This document shows, in pieces, positions 15,859 through 24,996 of a stretch of DNA of 64,000 nt. The translations under genes and the position numbers were made by a program. The notes below the pieces were generated by a model. The model saw only the letters and a list, made by a program, of their open reading frames with translations, had not been told where the DNA came from and ran no database searches. The number at the start of each line of letters is the position of its first letter. Positions within the stretch are counted from its first letter, which is position 1. Origin of the DNA: Kineosphaera limosa NBRC 100340 (lineage in GTDB: Bacteria > Actinomycetota > Actinomycetes > Actinomycetales > Dermatophilaceae); NCBI RefSeq assembly GCF_000298215.1, contig NZ_BAHD01000026.1, forward strand, positions 1-64,000, written 5' to 3'.

Positions 15859-18198
15859 ATGACGCAGCTGCGTCTTCCCCTTCTACTCGTCGGCGAACCG
15901 GTCGTGCTCCCAGGCATGGTCGTGCCGATCGAACTCGATGACGCCGGGCAGGCCGCGGTCGACGCTGCCGCCGCGAGCGCCGACAACACCCTGCTGATCG
16001 CGCCGCGGCTGGAGGACCGACTGCCCGACTACGCCGTGCTGGCCGACATCGTGCAGCGCGGCCGCACGCCCGGGGGCGAACCGGCCGTCGTGCTGCGCGG
16101 CCGTCAGCGCGCCCGCCTCGAGCAAGGGGTCAGCGGCCCAGGGTCTGCGCTTTGGATGGAGGTCGCGCCGATCGAGAATGCGGAGCCCGACGACGAGACC
16201 ACGACCCTGGCGGCCGAGTACCGCGCGCTGGTGCTGGCCGACCTGCAGCGACGCAACGCCTGGCAGGTCGTCGACTCCGTCAACCGCGTCAGCGACCCCT
16301 CGGCGCTGGCCGACCTGGCCGGTTACGCCAGCTACATCAGCGACAGCCAAAAACGCGAACTGCTCGAAACGCCCGACACCAAGGCTCGGCTGCGGCTGGT
16401 GATCGGCTGGACCCGAGACCACATCGCCGAGGCCGAGGTCAGCGAGAAGATCGCCGAAGAGGTGCGGGCCGGCGTCGACAAGACCCAACGCGAGTACCTC
16501 CTACGCCAGCAGCTCGCCGCCATCCGTAAGGAGCTCGGGGAGGGCGAGCCGGAAGGTGCCGACGACTACCGCGGCCGCGTCGAGGCCGCCGACCTGCCCG
16601 AGAAGGTCCGCGAGGCGGCCATGCGCGAGGTCGGCAAGCTCGAGCGGGCCAGCGAGAACAACCCCGAGGCGGGCTACATCCGCACTTGGCTCGACACCGT
16701 CCTCGAGCTGCCCTGGCACTCGAGCACTACCGACTCGACCGACATCCCGGGAGCCCGCGCGATCCTCGATGCCGACCACCACGGCCTCGACGACGTCAAG
16801 GACCGCATCACCGAGTACCTCGCCGTGCGGGCCCGCCGCGCCCAGCGAGGCCTAGAGGTCGTCGGCGGCCGCGGCTCCGGAGCGGTGCTCGTGCTCGTCG
16901 GCCCGCCCGGCGTCGGCAAGACGTCGCTGGGGGAGTCCGTCGCCCGGGCGCTGGGCCGCAAGTTCGTCCGCGTCGCCCTCGGTGGAGTGCGCGACGAGGC
17001 GGAGATCCGTGGCCACCGGCGCACCTACGTCGGGGCGCTGCCCGGTCGCATCGTCCGGGCGATCGGCGAGGCCGGCTCGATGAACCCCGTCGTGCTGCTC
17101 GACGAGATCGACAAGGTCGGCTCGGACTTCCGCGGCGACCCGGCCGCGGCGCTGCTCGAGGTGCTCGACCCGGCGCAGAACCACACGTTCCGCGACCACT
17201 ACCTCGACCTGGATCTCGACCTGTCCGATGTCGTCTTCCTCGCCACGGCCAACGTCGTGGAGTCGATCCCGCAGGCGTTGCTGGACCGCATGGAGCTCGT
17301 GACGCTCGACGGGTACACCAGCGACGAGAAGGTCGCCATCGCCCGCGACTTCCTGCTGCCCCGGCAGTTGGAGCGGGCCGCCCTGACCGCCGAGGAGGTC
17401 GAGCTCACCGACGAAGCGCTACGGTTGCTCGCTGCCGACTACACCCGAGAGCCGGGGGTTCGGCAACTCGAGCGGCTGCTCGCCAAGGCCCTGCGCAAGG
17501 TGGCGACCAAATTGGCCGATGAGTCGGGCCCGCTGGTCATCGACGCCGCCGACCTGCGCGACTACGTCGGGCGCCCGCGGTTCACCCCCGACGCCCACGA
17601 GCGCACGAGCGTTCCCGGCGTCGCGACCGGCCTGGCCGTCACGGGGATGGGCGGCGACGTGCTGTTCATCGAGGCCAATGCCGTCGACGGCGAGCCCGGC
17701 CTGACTCTGACCGGGCAGCTTGGCGACGTCATGAAGGAATCGGCGCAGATCGCGCTCTCCTACGTGCGCTCGCACGCCGCCGAGCTGGGCATCGCCGACG
17801 TCAGCGTGCTCGACCGGCGCATCCACATTCACGTGCCGGCCGGGGCGATCCCCAAGGACGGCCCGTCGGCGGGCGTCACGATGGTCACGGCCCTGACGTC
17901 GCTGGCCACCGGCCGCCCGGTGCGCTCGGACGTCGGCATGACCGGCGAGGTGACGCTGAACGGGCGGGTGCTGCCGATCGGTGGCGTCAAGCAGAAGCTG
18001 CTCGCCGCCCAGCGCGCCGGCCTGACCACCGTCTTCGTGCCCAGCCGCAACGAGCCCGACCTCGACGACGTCCCGGCCGAGATCCTCGAGGCGCTCACGG
18101 TGCGACCCATGGGCGAGGTCAGCGCGCTCATTACTGCCGCGCTGGAGCCGGTGGGCTCCAACGAGGCGACACCGGAGAACGCGGCAACCGCCGCCTGA
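15859..18198 (+). CDS. lon: ATP-dependent protease Lon
   Basis: 779 residues, normal Lon size: an N-terminal substrate-binding domain (about 1-200), a coiled-coil ([20 protein letters not shown] near 211-230), an AAA+ module with Walker A GPPGVGKT (348-355) and Walker [12 protein letters not shown], and a Ser-Lys protease domain with PKDGPSAG (Ser670) and the dyad Lys713 in GVKQK. It degrades misfolded and regulatory proteins in the cytosol. GGAGG lies 6 bases before ATG 15859. The HspR-type operator just upstream implies heat-shock derepression. A strong terminator follows. Confidence 0.97.
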   Translation: MTQLRLPLLLVGEPVVLPGMVVPIELDDAGQAAVDAAAASADNTLLIAPRLEDRLPDYAVLADIVQRGRTPGGEPAVVLRGRQRARLEQGVSGPGSALWMEVAPIENAEPDDETTTLAAEYRALVLADLQRRNAWQVVDSVNRVSDPSALADLAGYASYISDSQKRELLETPDTKARLRLVIGWTRDHIAEAEVSEKIAEEVRAGVDKTQREYLLRQQLAAIRKELGEGEPEGADDYRGRVEAADLPEKVREAAMREVGKLERASENNPEAGYIRTWLDTVLELPWHSSTTDSTDIPGARAILDADHHGLDDVKDRITEYLAVRARRAQRGLEVVGGRGSGAVLVLVGPPGVGKTSLGESVARALGRKFVRVALGGVRDEAEIRGHRRTYVGALPGRIVRAIGEAGSMNPVVLLDEIDKVGSDFRGDPAAALLEVLDPAQNHTFRDHYLDLDLDLSDVVFLATANVVESIPQALLDRMELVTLDGYTSDEKVAIARDFLLPRQLERAALTAEEVELTDEALRLLAADYTREPGVRQLERLLAKALRKVATKLADESGPLVIDAADLRDYVGRPRFTPDAHERTSVPGVATGLAVTGMGGDVLFIEANAVDGEPGLTLTGQLGDVMKESAQIALSYVRSHAAELGIADVSVLDRRIHIHVPAGAIPKDGPSAGVTMVTALTSLATGRPVRSDVGMTGEVTLNGRVLPIGGVKQKLLAAQRAGLTTVFVPSRNEPDLDDVPAEILEALTVRPMGEVSALITAALEPVGSNEATPENAATAA

Positions 18199-18211
18199 CC
18201 CACCCCTCTCG

Positions 18212-18245
18212 CGATCGCGCGCCACCCGCTGGTGGCGCGCGATCG
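18212..18245. terminator. Terminator after lon
   Basis: A perfect 15-bp stem, CGATCGCGCGCCACC paired with GGTGGCGCGCGATCG, around a CGCT loop, 13 bp after the lon stop. The following TGTTGT is only weakly T-rich. Confidence 0.8.
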
Positions 18246-18351
18246 TGTTGTCCCGCAAGCGATTTCCTGACTCGCGAGGCCAAGCCCCCCCGGGGAGCGT
18301 CCCTACTTGTGGCATCGCGAGGGCGGGGTCGGTGGTGCCTCGGTCCGCTCA

Positions 18352-18463
18352 GACGTAGCGACTTCTCGACTCACTCGCGCGCAGGCCGATTTGTAAAGAT
18401 GCAGGTCAGCGTGGTGCGTGCTTTTCAGCATGGCCCGCGAGTGCGTCGAGAAGTCGCTACGTC
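18352..18463. repeat. Dispersed long palindromic element, copy A (subfamily 1)
   Basis: 112 bp. A 28-base left arm starting GACGTAGCGACTTCTCGAC pairs with the right arm ending GTCGAGAAGTCGCTACGTC, with one mismatch (left T against right C). The 56-bp core contains GCCGATTTGTAAAGATGCAG, shared in part with copies B and C. It is intergenic, about 100 bp after the lon terminator. No clear target duplication was seen. Confidence 0.9.
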
Positions 18464-18749
18464 GTCGAGTTCTGCAGCCGCCGGGCGTGGGCCGGGCGTG
18501 GGGCAGGTGTTTGGCCGGGCGCCGCAGTGCTGCGTGTGACGCCGATGACTGTCGAGCCGCCGCACCCATTGGCGTGAGATGCCGCAGCGATGGGCTGCTG
18601 GCCAGCCGTTGCGCTCGGACAGTGGCCGAACCATGTGGACAGCCTGTGACCAGGTCGCTGACCAGGGGACATGGGCGACATGGCATCTCGGGAGGCCTCC
18701 CGAGCGAACGGCCAGGGCGAGAGAAAGCCGAGCCTGTGGATAACTTCGG
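18464..18749. other. Intergenic region with an 18-bp palindrome
   Basis: 286 bp between palindromic copy A and the AbiEi-like gene with no coding signal. It contains CTCGGGAGGCCTCCCGAG (18687-18704), a perfect 18-bp palindrome that could be an operator, and TGTGGATAAC at 18734-18743 just before the next gene, resembling part of a DnaA box (one mismatch to TTATCCACA reversed). Confidence 0.6.
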
Positions 18750-19803
18750 ATGGCTTGGCGCGAGGCGCGCCAGGATGCTGGGGTGCCCCGTCCGTCCCGC
18801 TGCGGCGACCTTCTCGCCAGGCTCACCGAGCTTGGTGGCGTGGCGACGACCGCCGACCTCGTCGCAGCCTCCTCGAAGGCTGCGCTGCGCCGTTGTGTGG
18901 CGGACGGTCTGGTGGTGCGCTGCGGGTACGGCGTCTACACGCTGGCAGCCTTCGCCGATCCAGCGCTCGGCGGCGACGCGCCTACCAGGGCGTGGGCGCG
19001 GTGGCAGGAAGGCCCCTCGCCCGAAGAGATCGCGGCGCTCACGGCCCGGCATGCCATTGCCCGCGGCCAGGCCGGGGCGCTGTCGCTCCTGTGCGCTGCC
19101 GCGCATCACGGGTGGCCGATCTTGCGCGAGCCCACCCAGATCGACATCGCCCTTCCGTTGCACCGCAAGCCGCCCGAGGGCACCGGGCAGGTGCGGCGGT
19201 ACTGGGCGCGAACCCTGTCGACGACCGAGCTGGCCGACAGTGTCACTGACCCGCTGCGAACAGTCATCGACTGCGCTCGGCGGCTGCCGTTCGGCGAGGC
19301 GCTCGCGGTGGCCGATTCGGCCTTGCGGTCCGAAGCGGTCGGAGCGATCGAACTGCGGGCCGCGGGCGCGGCCTTCCGCGGCGTCGGCTCGCGCCAGGTG
19401 CGGCGAGTCTGCGACCTCGCGGACGGGCGGGCCGCCAACCCCTTCGAGTCGGCGCTTCGCGCGGTTCATGTCGACGTCCCGGGGTTGACCCCGGTGCCTC
19501 AGTTCGAAATCGGCGGCGACGGATTCACGGCCCACACCGATCTTGCCGACGAGCGACTGCATCGTCATAGAGGCCGACAGCTACGCCTTTCACGGTGATC
19601 GCGAGCTGTTCGAGAAGACGCAGCGGCGTCAGGTCGAACTCGCCGGCCGCGACTGGATCGTGCTGCCGTACAGCTTCGCCGCGGTGACGCGCGAGCCCGA
19701 CTGGGTCCGCACCGCCACGCAGGCCGTAGTGCACGCCCGCGTGAGCCGCGGCTACGGGCCGCGAGAAACCAGACGCTTCGTCGCTCGGGCGCGCGGGAGG
19801 TAG
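18750..19803 (+). pseudogene. AbiEi-like / DUF559-like protein, frameshifted
   Basis: Two frames together encode one protein of about 350 residues. The N-terminal part has a winged-helix AbiEi-type segment (LLARLTELGGVATTADLVAA, then RCGYGVYTL). The C-terminal part continues in another frame as IVIEADSYAFHGDRELFEK and WIVLPYSFAAVTREPDWV, the DUF559/Vsr-like nuclease fold with its E-x-D pair. One extra base near 19560 (ACTG-C-ATCGTC) breaks the frame; removing it gives DERLIVIEADS, the usual junction. Such proteins are annotated as type IV antitoxin-like or endonuclease-like. Mutation and sequencing error are both possible. Confidence 0.78.
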
Positions 19804-19820
19804 CGACTCTCGACGCACCG
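19800..19820. repeat. Possible decayed half of the palindromic element
   Basis: GTAGCGACTCTCGACGCACC matches the subfamily 1 left arm (GTAGCGACTTCTCGACGCAC) apart from one missing T. No matching right arm is nearby. It supplies the TAG stop of the frameshifted gene. Confidence 0.5.
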
Positions 19821-19881
19821 GCGGTCGGCCTGGCCCGCGAACCTCACGTCTGGGTCGGTCGGGGACGCCCCGGCAGGTCGC

Positions 19882-21096
19882 TCAGATTCCGAACGACCGG
19901 TACGGCACGCCCTCCGGGAGGAGGGCTGCGGACCGCTCGTCGGTGACGACGACGAGCCAGTCGGCCGGGCGGGCCTCGGCGAGACACCGGAGCACCCCCG
20001 CGTGCAGTCCTTCCTCGGTCTCGGAGCCGAAGACGGTGACCACATCGCCGCTCCCGCTGGCCTCGGCGACCATGAGGTCCTGCGCCGTGTCGAACCACAC
20101 CGAGTCCGGCGTGTCGGCGCCGTCGTGGGGGAGCAGGTCCATGGTTGTGAAGGTGCTGCGCAGCGTCTCGAGCACGGCCTTGGCTGCGGCTGACCCGCCC
20201 ACGCCCGGGCCGGCAGCTGTGCTCGCCTCCGGTCCGAGCCTGTCCCACTGATCGCGCGGCACGAGGTGAGCGGTGAAGTGGGTCATCGTCGTCGCTAGAC
20301 CGGTGTTGATGACGACGAGATCCTCCGCGACCTCGCGCGTGGCCTGCTCGATCTGAGCACCGAGGGTGTCGAGCGGGTCAGTGGACACTTCCAGCCGATG
20401 CCGGCCTTCGTGCACGGTGGCGACGACCCAGTCGTGCGGTGAAGGCGGCAGCCGGGTCGTGAATTGGTGCTGCACGAGATGGTGTTCGGTGCCGTCCCGG
20501 GCTGGCACCTCCATCGTCGGCGACGAGCCGGGTGAGAGCCCAAAGGTCGCGAACCTAGCGGTGAGTCGCTCGAGGAAGGCGATCAGGCGCGGCTCGGGCC
20601 GACCGTACCGATGCTCGGCCCATCTGGCCCGGCGTAGCGCGTCCTCGGGTCCGTCGGCGGCAAGCTCCGGGACGACGACGTATAACGTCCGCGTCGCGTA
20701 TTCGGGTATTTCGGCATCGGGATACGCGGGCTCCCACCCGTGCGGCACCGCCTCTTCTAGGCCCACGAACGCGACGGCGCCGACCTCTCGGGCGATGCGC
20801 GCGGCGATGTCCATCGCGTCAGCGGCGCGGTCGCCGAGGAACTTGCCCGCGCTGACGGTGTCCCCGTTGAACCACCACTCGAGTCGACCGTTGCGGTTCA
20901 TTTCCGGCAGGTGGGTCTCGATGTCGATGCCCTCGCGAGCCAGGGCCTCCTCGTAACGCTCCGCGAAGCGGGCGATGCGTGGCGTCGGCGCGGCGAGAGG
21001 CTCGTCGCCCATCGACGGGTTCTCCCAGCGGTCGTACCAGACCGAGAAGGGTTGGGGCGGGTCGCCCGGATCCCAGATGTCGATGTTGACGCCCAT
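19882..21096 (-). CDS. Hypothetical protein, 404 residues
   Basis: I do not recognise a family. It is a soluble, acidic protein starting MGVNIDIWDPGDPPQPFSVW at ATG 21096, with a GGGGAAG site 5 bases upstream. The N-terminal half has SMGDEPLAAPTPRIARFAER and an Asn/Trp-rich LEWWFNGDTVSAGKFLGDRA; the middle resembles a small alpha/beta domain (HDWVVATVHEGRHRLEVS); the end (PADWLVVVTDERSAALLPEG) looks like a third alpha/beta unit. No catalytic motif, signal peptide or membrane segment is visible. Monocistronic, diverging from a GyrI-like gene. Confidence 0.65.
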   Translation of the reverse strand: MGVNIDIWDPGDPPQPFSVWYDRWENPSMGDEPLAAPTPRIARFAERYEEALAREGIDIETHLPEMNRNGRLEWWFNGDTVSAGKFLGDRAADAMDIAARIAREVGAVAFVGLEEAVPHGWEPAYPDAEIPEYATRTLYVVVPELAADGPEDALRRARWAEHRYGRPEPRLIAFLERLTARFATFGLSPGSSPTMEVPARDGTEHHLVQHQFTTRLPPSPHDWVVATVHEGRHRLEVSTDPLDTLGAQIEQATREVAEDLVVINTGLATTMTHFTAHLVPRDQWDRLGPEASTAAGPGVGGSAAAKAVLETLRSTFTTMDLLPHDGADTPDSVWFDTAQDLMVAEASGSGDVVTVFGSETEEGLHAGVLRCLAEARPADWLVVVTDERSAALLPEGVPYRSFGI

Positions 21097-21280
21097 GTGC
21101 TTCCCCTGTGTCTGCGGTGCCTCCCACCAGCGTCGCAGACCAGGGCCGCCGGCGGTCTCGGATGGACGCAGGGCGGGGCCCGGAGAGAGCAATTCCGTCA
21201 GACGCGGGCGCGCGTAGGCTGCTTGGCGAGCGGCGGCTCCCGTCTCCGATGAGCAGCATCACCCGACCAGAGGACACCCC

Positions 21281-21787
21281 ATGAGTGACACCCCAACACC
21301 AGCCACCGCCGTCGAGTACGTCGAGGTGTCGGCCGTGCCGACGGTCGTCGTTCGGGCGCGGGACTACCCGATGGACCAGATGCCCGCCCTCTTCGACTCG
21401 ACGTTCAGCGCGATGTTCCCGGCGCTTGCGCAGCGCGGCATCGCGCCGGCGGGCCCGCCCTTCTCGTTGCACCACCGGATCCCCGACGCGACGGCCGATC
21501 TCGAGGTCGGCATCCCGCTGACCGAGCCGCTCAGCGAACCGATCACCGTCGGCGAGGTCGAACTCACCGCGTCCGAGCTGCCGGCCGGCACCGTCGCGCG
21601 GACGTCCTACCGGGGCGGCTACGAGGGTCTCGGCGACGCCTGGGGCGGCTTCATGGGGGCCATCGTGGCCGCAGGCCGGGCGCCGAACTTCCCGTTCTGG
21701 GAGGTCTACGTCACCGAACCGCGCCCCGACATGGACCCCGCCACCCTGCAGACCGACCTGGTCACCCTCGTGAGCCCGGCTTCGTGA
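21281..21787 (+). CDS. GyrI-like (AraC effector-binding) domain protein
   Basis: 168 residues, a stand-alone effector-binding domain: VEVSAVPTVVVRARDYPMDQ at the N-terminus, a conserved Glu in the LEVGIPLTEPL strand, LPAGTVARTSYRGGYEGLGD, and a late FWEVYVTEPRPDMDP with the usual E-x-Y-x-x-P pattern. Such SOUL/GyrI-like proteins bind small hydrophobic ligands or act as hydrolases or anti-toxins. ATG 21281. A long leader follows a TAGGCT box near 21216. It is followed by palindromic copy B. Confidence 0.82.
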   Translation: MSDTPTPATAVEYVEVSAVPTVVVRARDYPMDQMPALFDSTFSAMFPALAQRGIAPAGPPFSLHHRIPDATADLEVGIPLTEPLSEPITVGEVELTASELPAGTVARTSYRGGYEGLGDAWGGFMGAIVAAGRAPNFPFWEVYVTEPRPDMDPATLQTDLVTLVSPAS

Positions 21788-21833
21788 CCCCGACGCGGGT
21801 CTGACCGCGCGCATTCTCGGCGGGACGCCCGCA

Positions 21834-21943
21834 ACGTAGCGACTTCTCGACGCACTCGCGACGAGCCCGATTTGCATCACGCCTGGTCAGAGAGTTGGCC
21901 CTCTGCCGAGGTAGCACCGCAGTGCGTTGAGAAGTCGCTACGT
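21834..21943. repeat. Dispersed long palindromic element, copy B (subfamily 1)
   Basis: 110 bp. Left arm ACGTAGCGACTTCTCGACGC pairs with right arm GCGTTGAGAAGTCGCTACGT; the one mismatch is a G-U pair in RNA. The core carries GCCCGATTTGCATCACGCC and TGGTCA as in copies A and C. It lies 47 bp after the GyrI-like gene. Confidence 0.9.
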
Positions 21944-22027
21944 CCGGCGAGCCCTAGGCGCGGCAGCCGGCGCTGGAGTCGCAGCCGACCCCTGGACCTC
22001 ACGCAGCGGCAGGGCCATGCTGAGCAG

Positions 22028-22498
22028 ATGCCGCAGCTGCCGAACTTCGGCCCGATTGGGGAACTCGCCGTGAGCGAGTGGATCGGCACGCCCCCGGCAC
22101 CCACGATGGCTGAGCTGAGGGGGCAGGTCGTCGCGATCGAGGCCTTTCAGATGTTGTGCCCGGGGTGCGTCACCCACGGGTTACCGCAGGCGGCGCGCCT
22201 GCAGCGGGACTTCGGGCAAGACATCGTCGTCTTCGGGCTGCACACGGTGTTCGAGCATCACGCGGTCATGGGCGTCGAGGCGCTGCGGGTGTTTCTCGCC
22301 GAGTTCCGGACTCCCTTCCCGGTCGCCGTCGATGAGCCACGCGGGGTCGGTCTGCCCGTGACGATGCAGCGCCTCGGGCTCCAGGGCACCCCGACGCTGC
22401 TGCTCGTCGACCGCAACGGGGACATCAGGTTCCGTGGCCTGGGCACCGTCGAGGACATCGCGCTCGGGGTCGCGGTCGGCACCCTGATCGGCTCCTGA
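22028..22498 (+). CDS. Thioredoxin-fold redoxin protein
   Basis: 156 residues with a TlpA/AhpC-like fold: LRGQVVAIEAFQMLCPGCVT carries a CPGC redox pair near residues 43-46, LGLQGTPTLLLVDRNGDIRF is the cis-Pro and following strand. There is no signal peptide, so a cytosolic thiol-disulphide or peroxide-reducing role is likely. ATG 22028 was chosen because an upstream extension would run into palindromic copy B; CATGCT lies 6 bases before it (weak leaderless box). Confidence 0.82.
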   Translation: MPQLPNFGPIGELAVSEWIGTPPAPTMAELRGQVVAIEAFQMLCPGCVTHGLPQAARLQRDFGQDIVVFGLHTVFEHHAVMGVEALRVFLAEFRTPFPVAVDEPRGVGLPVTMQRLGLQGTPTLLLVDRNGDIRFRGLGTVEDIALGVAVGTLIGS

Positions 22499-22533
22499 CC
22501 GCCGAAGGCCGGTTGAGTCCGGGCAGGAACGGA

Positions 22534-23235
22534 TCAGCCGCCGAGGCGGGCCGAGTCGTCTTCCAGAACGCCCCCGAGGCGACGCTCCAGCTTGTCGCGC
22601 CAGCTCTTCGGCAGCTCGGGCGCCGCGAGCAGCGCGCGGATGCCGGGCTCGTCGTCGCGATCGAGATTCATGATCCGGTTGGTCTCGGCCGCGCTGACCC
22701 CACCTTCGGGCCGGTCGATCAGCGTCAGGCGGTCGCCCGCGGCGACGGTGCCCTCCACGAGAACCCGCACGTAAAACCCCGTGCGGCCGCTGGCCTGCAC
22801 TTCTTGCGGCAACTGCCGGCGACCCCAGCGGTCGGCCAGAGTGCGGCACGGACGACGCGGCTGGGTGATCTGCACGGTGGCCGACCCCAGCCGCCACGTG
22901 TCGCCGAGCACGACATCGCTCTCAGAGACCCCGGAGACCGTGATGTTCTCGAAGAACCCACCGTCGGGCACGTCGAAGCCGTCGGCCCGCCACCGCGGGT
23001 AGTGCTCCGCGCAAAAGAGCAGTACGGCCTTGTCCGGCCCGCCGTGCACCGCCAGATTGCCCTGCTCGTCGCCGGCCAAGCCGAGGCGCCGCAGAGACAC
23101 CGGCCCGTCGACGCGCTCCTTGGCGGCGGCCGTGACGAATGTGCGACCGTTCCACTCGCGGGTCACTGCGGGCCCGACCCGCACCGCGCGCACGATTCCC
23201 TCGGTGGCGCCTGGTTCAGCCGGTGTCTGCCTCAC
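22534..23235 (-). CDS. MOSC domain protein (YiiM-like)
   Basis: 233 residues. An N-terminal VRAVRVGPAVTREWNGRTFV, the GLAGDEQGNLAVHGGPDKAV segment (D-x-Q-x5-HGGxDKAV) and FFENITVSGV, then the conserved Cys in ITQPRRPCRTLADRWG mark a MOSC domain, followed by a C-terminal three-helix extension (VSAAETNRIMNLDRDDEPG). YiiM relatives use a molybdenum cofactor to reduce N-hydroxylated substrates such as 6-hydroxylaminopurine. Monocistronic, ending 35 bp from the redoxin gene (convergent). Confidence 0.87.
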   Translation of the reverse strand: MRQTPAEPGATEGIVRAVRVGPAVTREWNGRTFVTAAAKERVDGPVSLRRLGLAGDEQGNLAVHGGPDKAVLLFCAEHYPRWRADGFDVPDGGFFENITVSGVSESDVVLGDTWRLGSATVQITQPRRPCRTLADRWGRRQLPQEVQASGRTGFYVRVLVEGTVAAGDRLTLIDRPEGGVSAAETNRIMNLDRDDEPGIRALLAAPELPKSWRDKLERRLGGVLEDDSARLGG

Positions 23236-23305
23236 ACGTCGAGGCTAGTGCGACCGGCGTGCCGTGCCTGCTGCGGCGTGGCGCTTGGCGTCGTATCGTC
23301 GAGTC

Positions 23306-23620
23306 ATGAGCACCGTGCTGCCGCTGCGACAAGGCCGGCCGAAGCGACGGGTGCGACCCGAGCCGTTGTGGCGCGAGGCCGTCGGTGACGTGCTGCGAGA
23401 GGAGCGCGCGGAACGCGGCGAGCGGATCGCCGACGTCGCCGCCCGAGCCGGGGTCGCCCCGCAGTACCTGTCCGAGATCGAACGCGGACGTAAGGACCCC
23501 TCCTCGGAGGTGCTCGCCGCCGTCTGCGGCGCGCTCGACCTCACGGTGCGGGAAGTGGCCACTCGGGCCAGCGGCACCATGTCGAGGAACTCGGCTGGGA
23601 CGGTCTGCCTCGCGGCCTGA
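23306..23620 (+). CDS. XRE-family regulator, ClgR/PopR-like
   Basis: 104 residues with one helix-turn-helix: LREERAERGERIADVAARAG, then VAPQYLSEIERGRKDPSSEV. The YLSEIERGRKDPSSE recognition block is characteristic of ClgR and PopR, activators of clp protease genes in actinobacteria. It converges on a two-gene clpP operon (43-bp gap), which supports the call. ATG 23306 with TATCGT 6 bases upstream looks leaderless. ClgR and PopR are themselves removed by Clp proteases; whether the C-terminal Ala-Ala here (CLAA) is a degron, as in such regulators, is inference. Confidence 0.82.
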   Translation: MSTVLPLRQGRPKRRVRPEPLWREAVGDVLREERAERGERIADVAARAGVAPQYLSEIERGRKDPSSEVLAAVCGALDLTVREVATRASGTMSRNSAGTVCLAA

Positions 23621-23663
23621 CTCCGACCGCCGGGCTGAAACCGCCGGGGCTGTGACCGCGGGC

Positions 23664-24257
23664 TCACACCGGCCGGCTCGTGATGATCTCGTCGACGATG
23701 CCGTAGTCGAGAGCGCCCTGAGCGGTGAGCACAAGGTCGCGTTGGGTGTCCTCGCGCACCTGCTCGCCGCTGCGGCCAGTGTGCCTGGCGAGGATCTGCT
23801 CGAGCATCGTGCGGACGCGTTCGATCTCCTCGGCCTCCAGGATGAGGTCGGGCACAGTCCCCCGTCCCTGCGCGGCCGGGGCGTGGACGACTACCCGGCC
23901 GTGGGGCAGGATCGCCCGCTGCCCGGGCGCCCCGCCGGCGAGCAGCACCGCCGCGGTCGAGGCGGCCTGGCCAACGCACGTCGTGCGCACGGCCGGCCTG
24001 ATGAACTGCATGGCGTCGTAGATCGCCAGCATCGCCGGTATGTCGCCGCCGGGCGAGTTGATGTAGAGCTGCACCGGTTGCTCGGTGCTGTCGGACTCCA
24101 GGTGGATGAGCTGGGCGATGATCGCGTTGGCAACCCCGTCGTCGATGCCGGTCCCCAGGTAGACGACCCGGTCGGCCAGCAGTCGGCTGTAGATGTCGAC
24201 GGTTCGTTCGCCCTGCGCCGTGCGGGTCGTCACGTAGGGGATCGCGTAGCTGCTCAT
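23664..24257 (-). CDS. clpP: ClpP protease subunit (accessory copy, second of pair)
   Basis: 197 residues. Catalytic Ser in CVGQAASTAAVLLAGG, His in RVVVHAPAA and Asp in EDTQRDLVLTAQGALDYG are all present; YINSPGGDIPAMLAIYD is the usual substrate-side loop. The AAST sequence (AASM is common) and the HAPA block are unlike housekeeping ClpP, suggesting the ClpP3/P4 type. ATG 24257 overlaps the upstream clpP by 4 bp, so a mixed heptamer is likely. It needs a Clp ATPase (ClpC or ClpX) encoded elsewhere. Confidence 0.9.
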   Translation of the reverse strand: MSSYAIPYVTTRTAQGERTVDIYSRLLADRVVYLGTGIDDGVANAIIAQLIHLESDSTEQPVQLYINSPGGDIPAMLAIYDAMQFIRPAVRTTCVGQAASTAAVLLAGGAPGQRAILPHGRVVVHAPAAQGRGTVPDLILEAEEIERVRTMLEQILARHTGRSGEQVREDTQRDLVLTAQGALDYGIVDEIITSRPV

Positions 24258-24874
24258 GCCGACGTCCCCAGTCCGACCGGGTGACGGGTGGGCGGCAGGG
24301 CTTCTTCGAGAGAGGCGACGATGTGATCGATGAACCCGTACTCGAGGGCTTCTTGCGCGTCGAACCACCGGTCCCGGCGCGAGTCGTGCTCGACCGTCTC
24401 GACGCTGCGGCCGGTGTCTGCGGCGACGAGGCCGAGGACGGTGTCGCGGGTGTGGCGCAGGTCGTCGGCCTGGATCGCGATGTCCATGGCGGTGCCGCCG
24501 ATGCCCGCCGAGCCCTGATGCAGCAGCACCTTGCTGTGCCGCATCGCGAAGCGCTTGCCCCGTGTGCCGGAGCTCAACAGGAATTGGCCTGCGCTGTAGG
24601 CCATCCCGAGGTTGACCGTGACGATGTCGTTGGGCACGGCCCGCATGCAGTCGCGGATGGCGAGCATGCCTGGGACCGAGCCGCCGGGGGAGTTGATGAG
24701 CAGCCGGATGTCGGCGCGCGGGTCTTGTGCCGACAGCACGATGAGGCTGCTGCACAGGCGGTTGCTGTTCCAGTCCTCCAGGGGTTCGCCGAGCAGAAGC
24801 GTGCGCTGCTCGAAGAGTCGTCGGTAGAGGTCCTCGTCGAGGGATCGGCCGGGCGGGGCTTGGTCGTTGCTCAT
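24254..24874 (-). CDS. clpP: ClpP protease subunit (accessory copy, first of pair)
   Basis: 206 residues. Active-site Ser in NLGMAYSAGQFLLSSG, His in KVLLHQGSAG and Asp in HDSRRDRWFDAQEALEYG; the Ser motif is YSAG instead of the common AASMG. RLLINSPGGSVPGMLAIRD is intact. First gene of a pair with 4-bp overlap. In Streptomyces a comparable clpP3-clpP4 pair is silent until the main ClpP is missing and is switched on by PopR; the PopR-like gene next door fits that arrangement. Confidence 0.9.
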   Translation of the reverse strand: MSNDQAPPGRSLDEDLYRRLFEQRTLLLGEPLEDWNSNRLCSSLIVLSAQDPRADIRLLINSPGGSVPGMLAIRDCMRAVPNDIVTVNLGMAYSAGQFLLSSGTRGKRFAMRHSKVLLHQGSAGIGGTAMDIAIQADDLRHTRDTVLGLVAADTGRSVETVEHDSRRDRWFDAQEALEYGFIDHIVASLEEALPPTRHPVGLGTSA

Positions 24875-24996
24875 GCCTTCGAGGGTGACCCCGGCGTGGC
24901 CGTGGGGTCCGCCGACGCTGCTGTGAGCAGTGCTGCCGTGGGCAGCGCCAGCGTGCGCTTGCCTTCGAGCGCGCTCGAGGTTCTAGCGTTTGGCAC

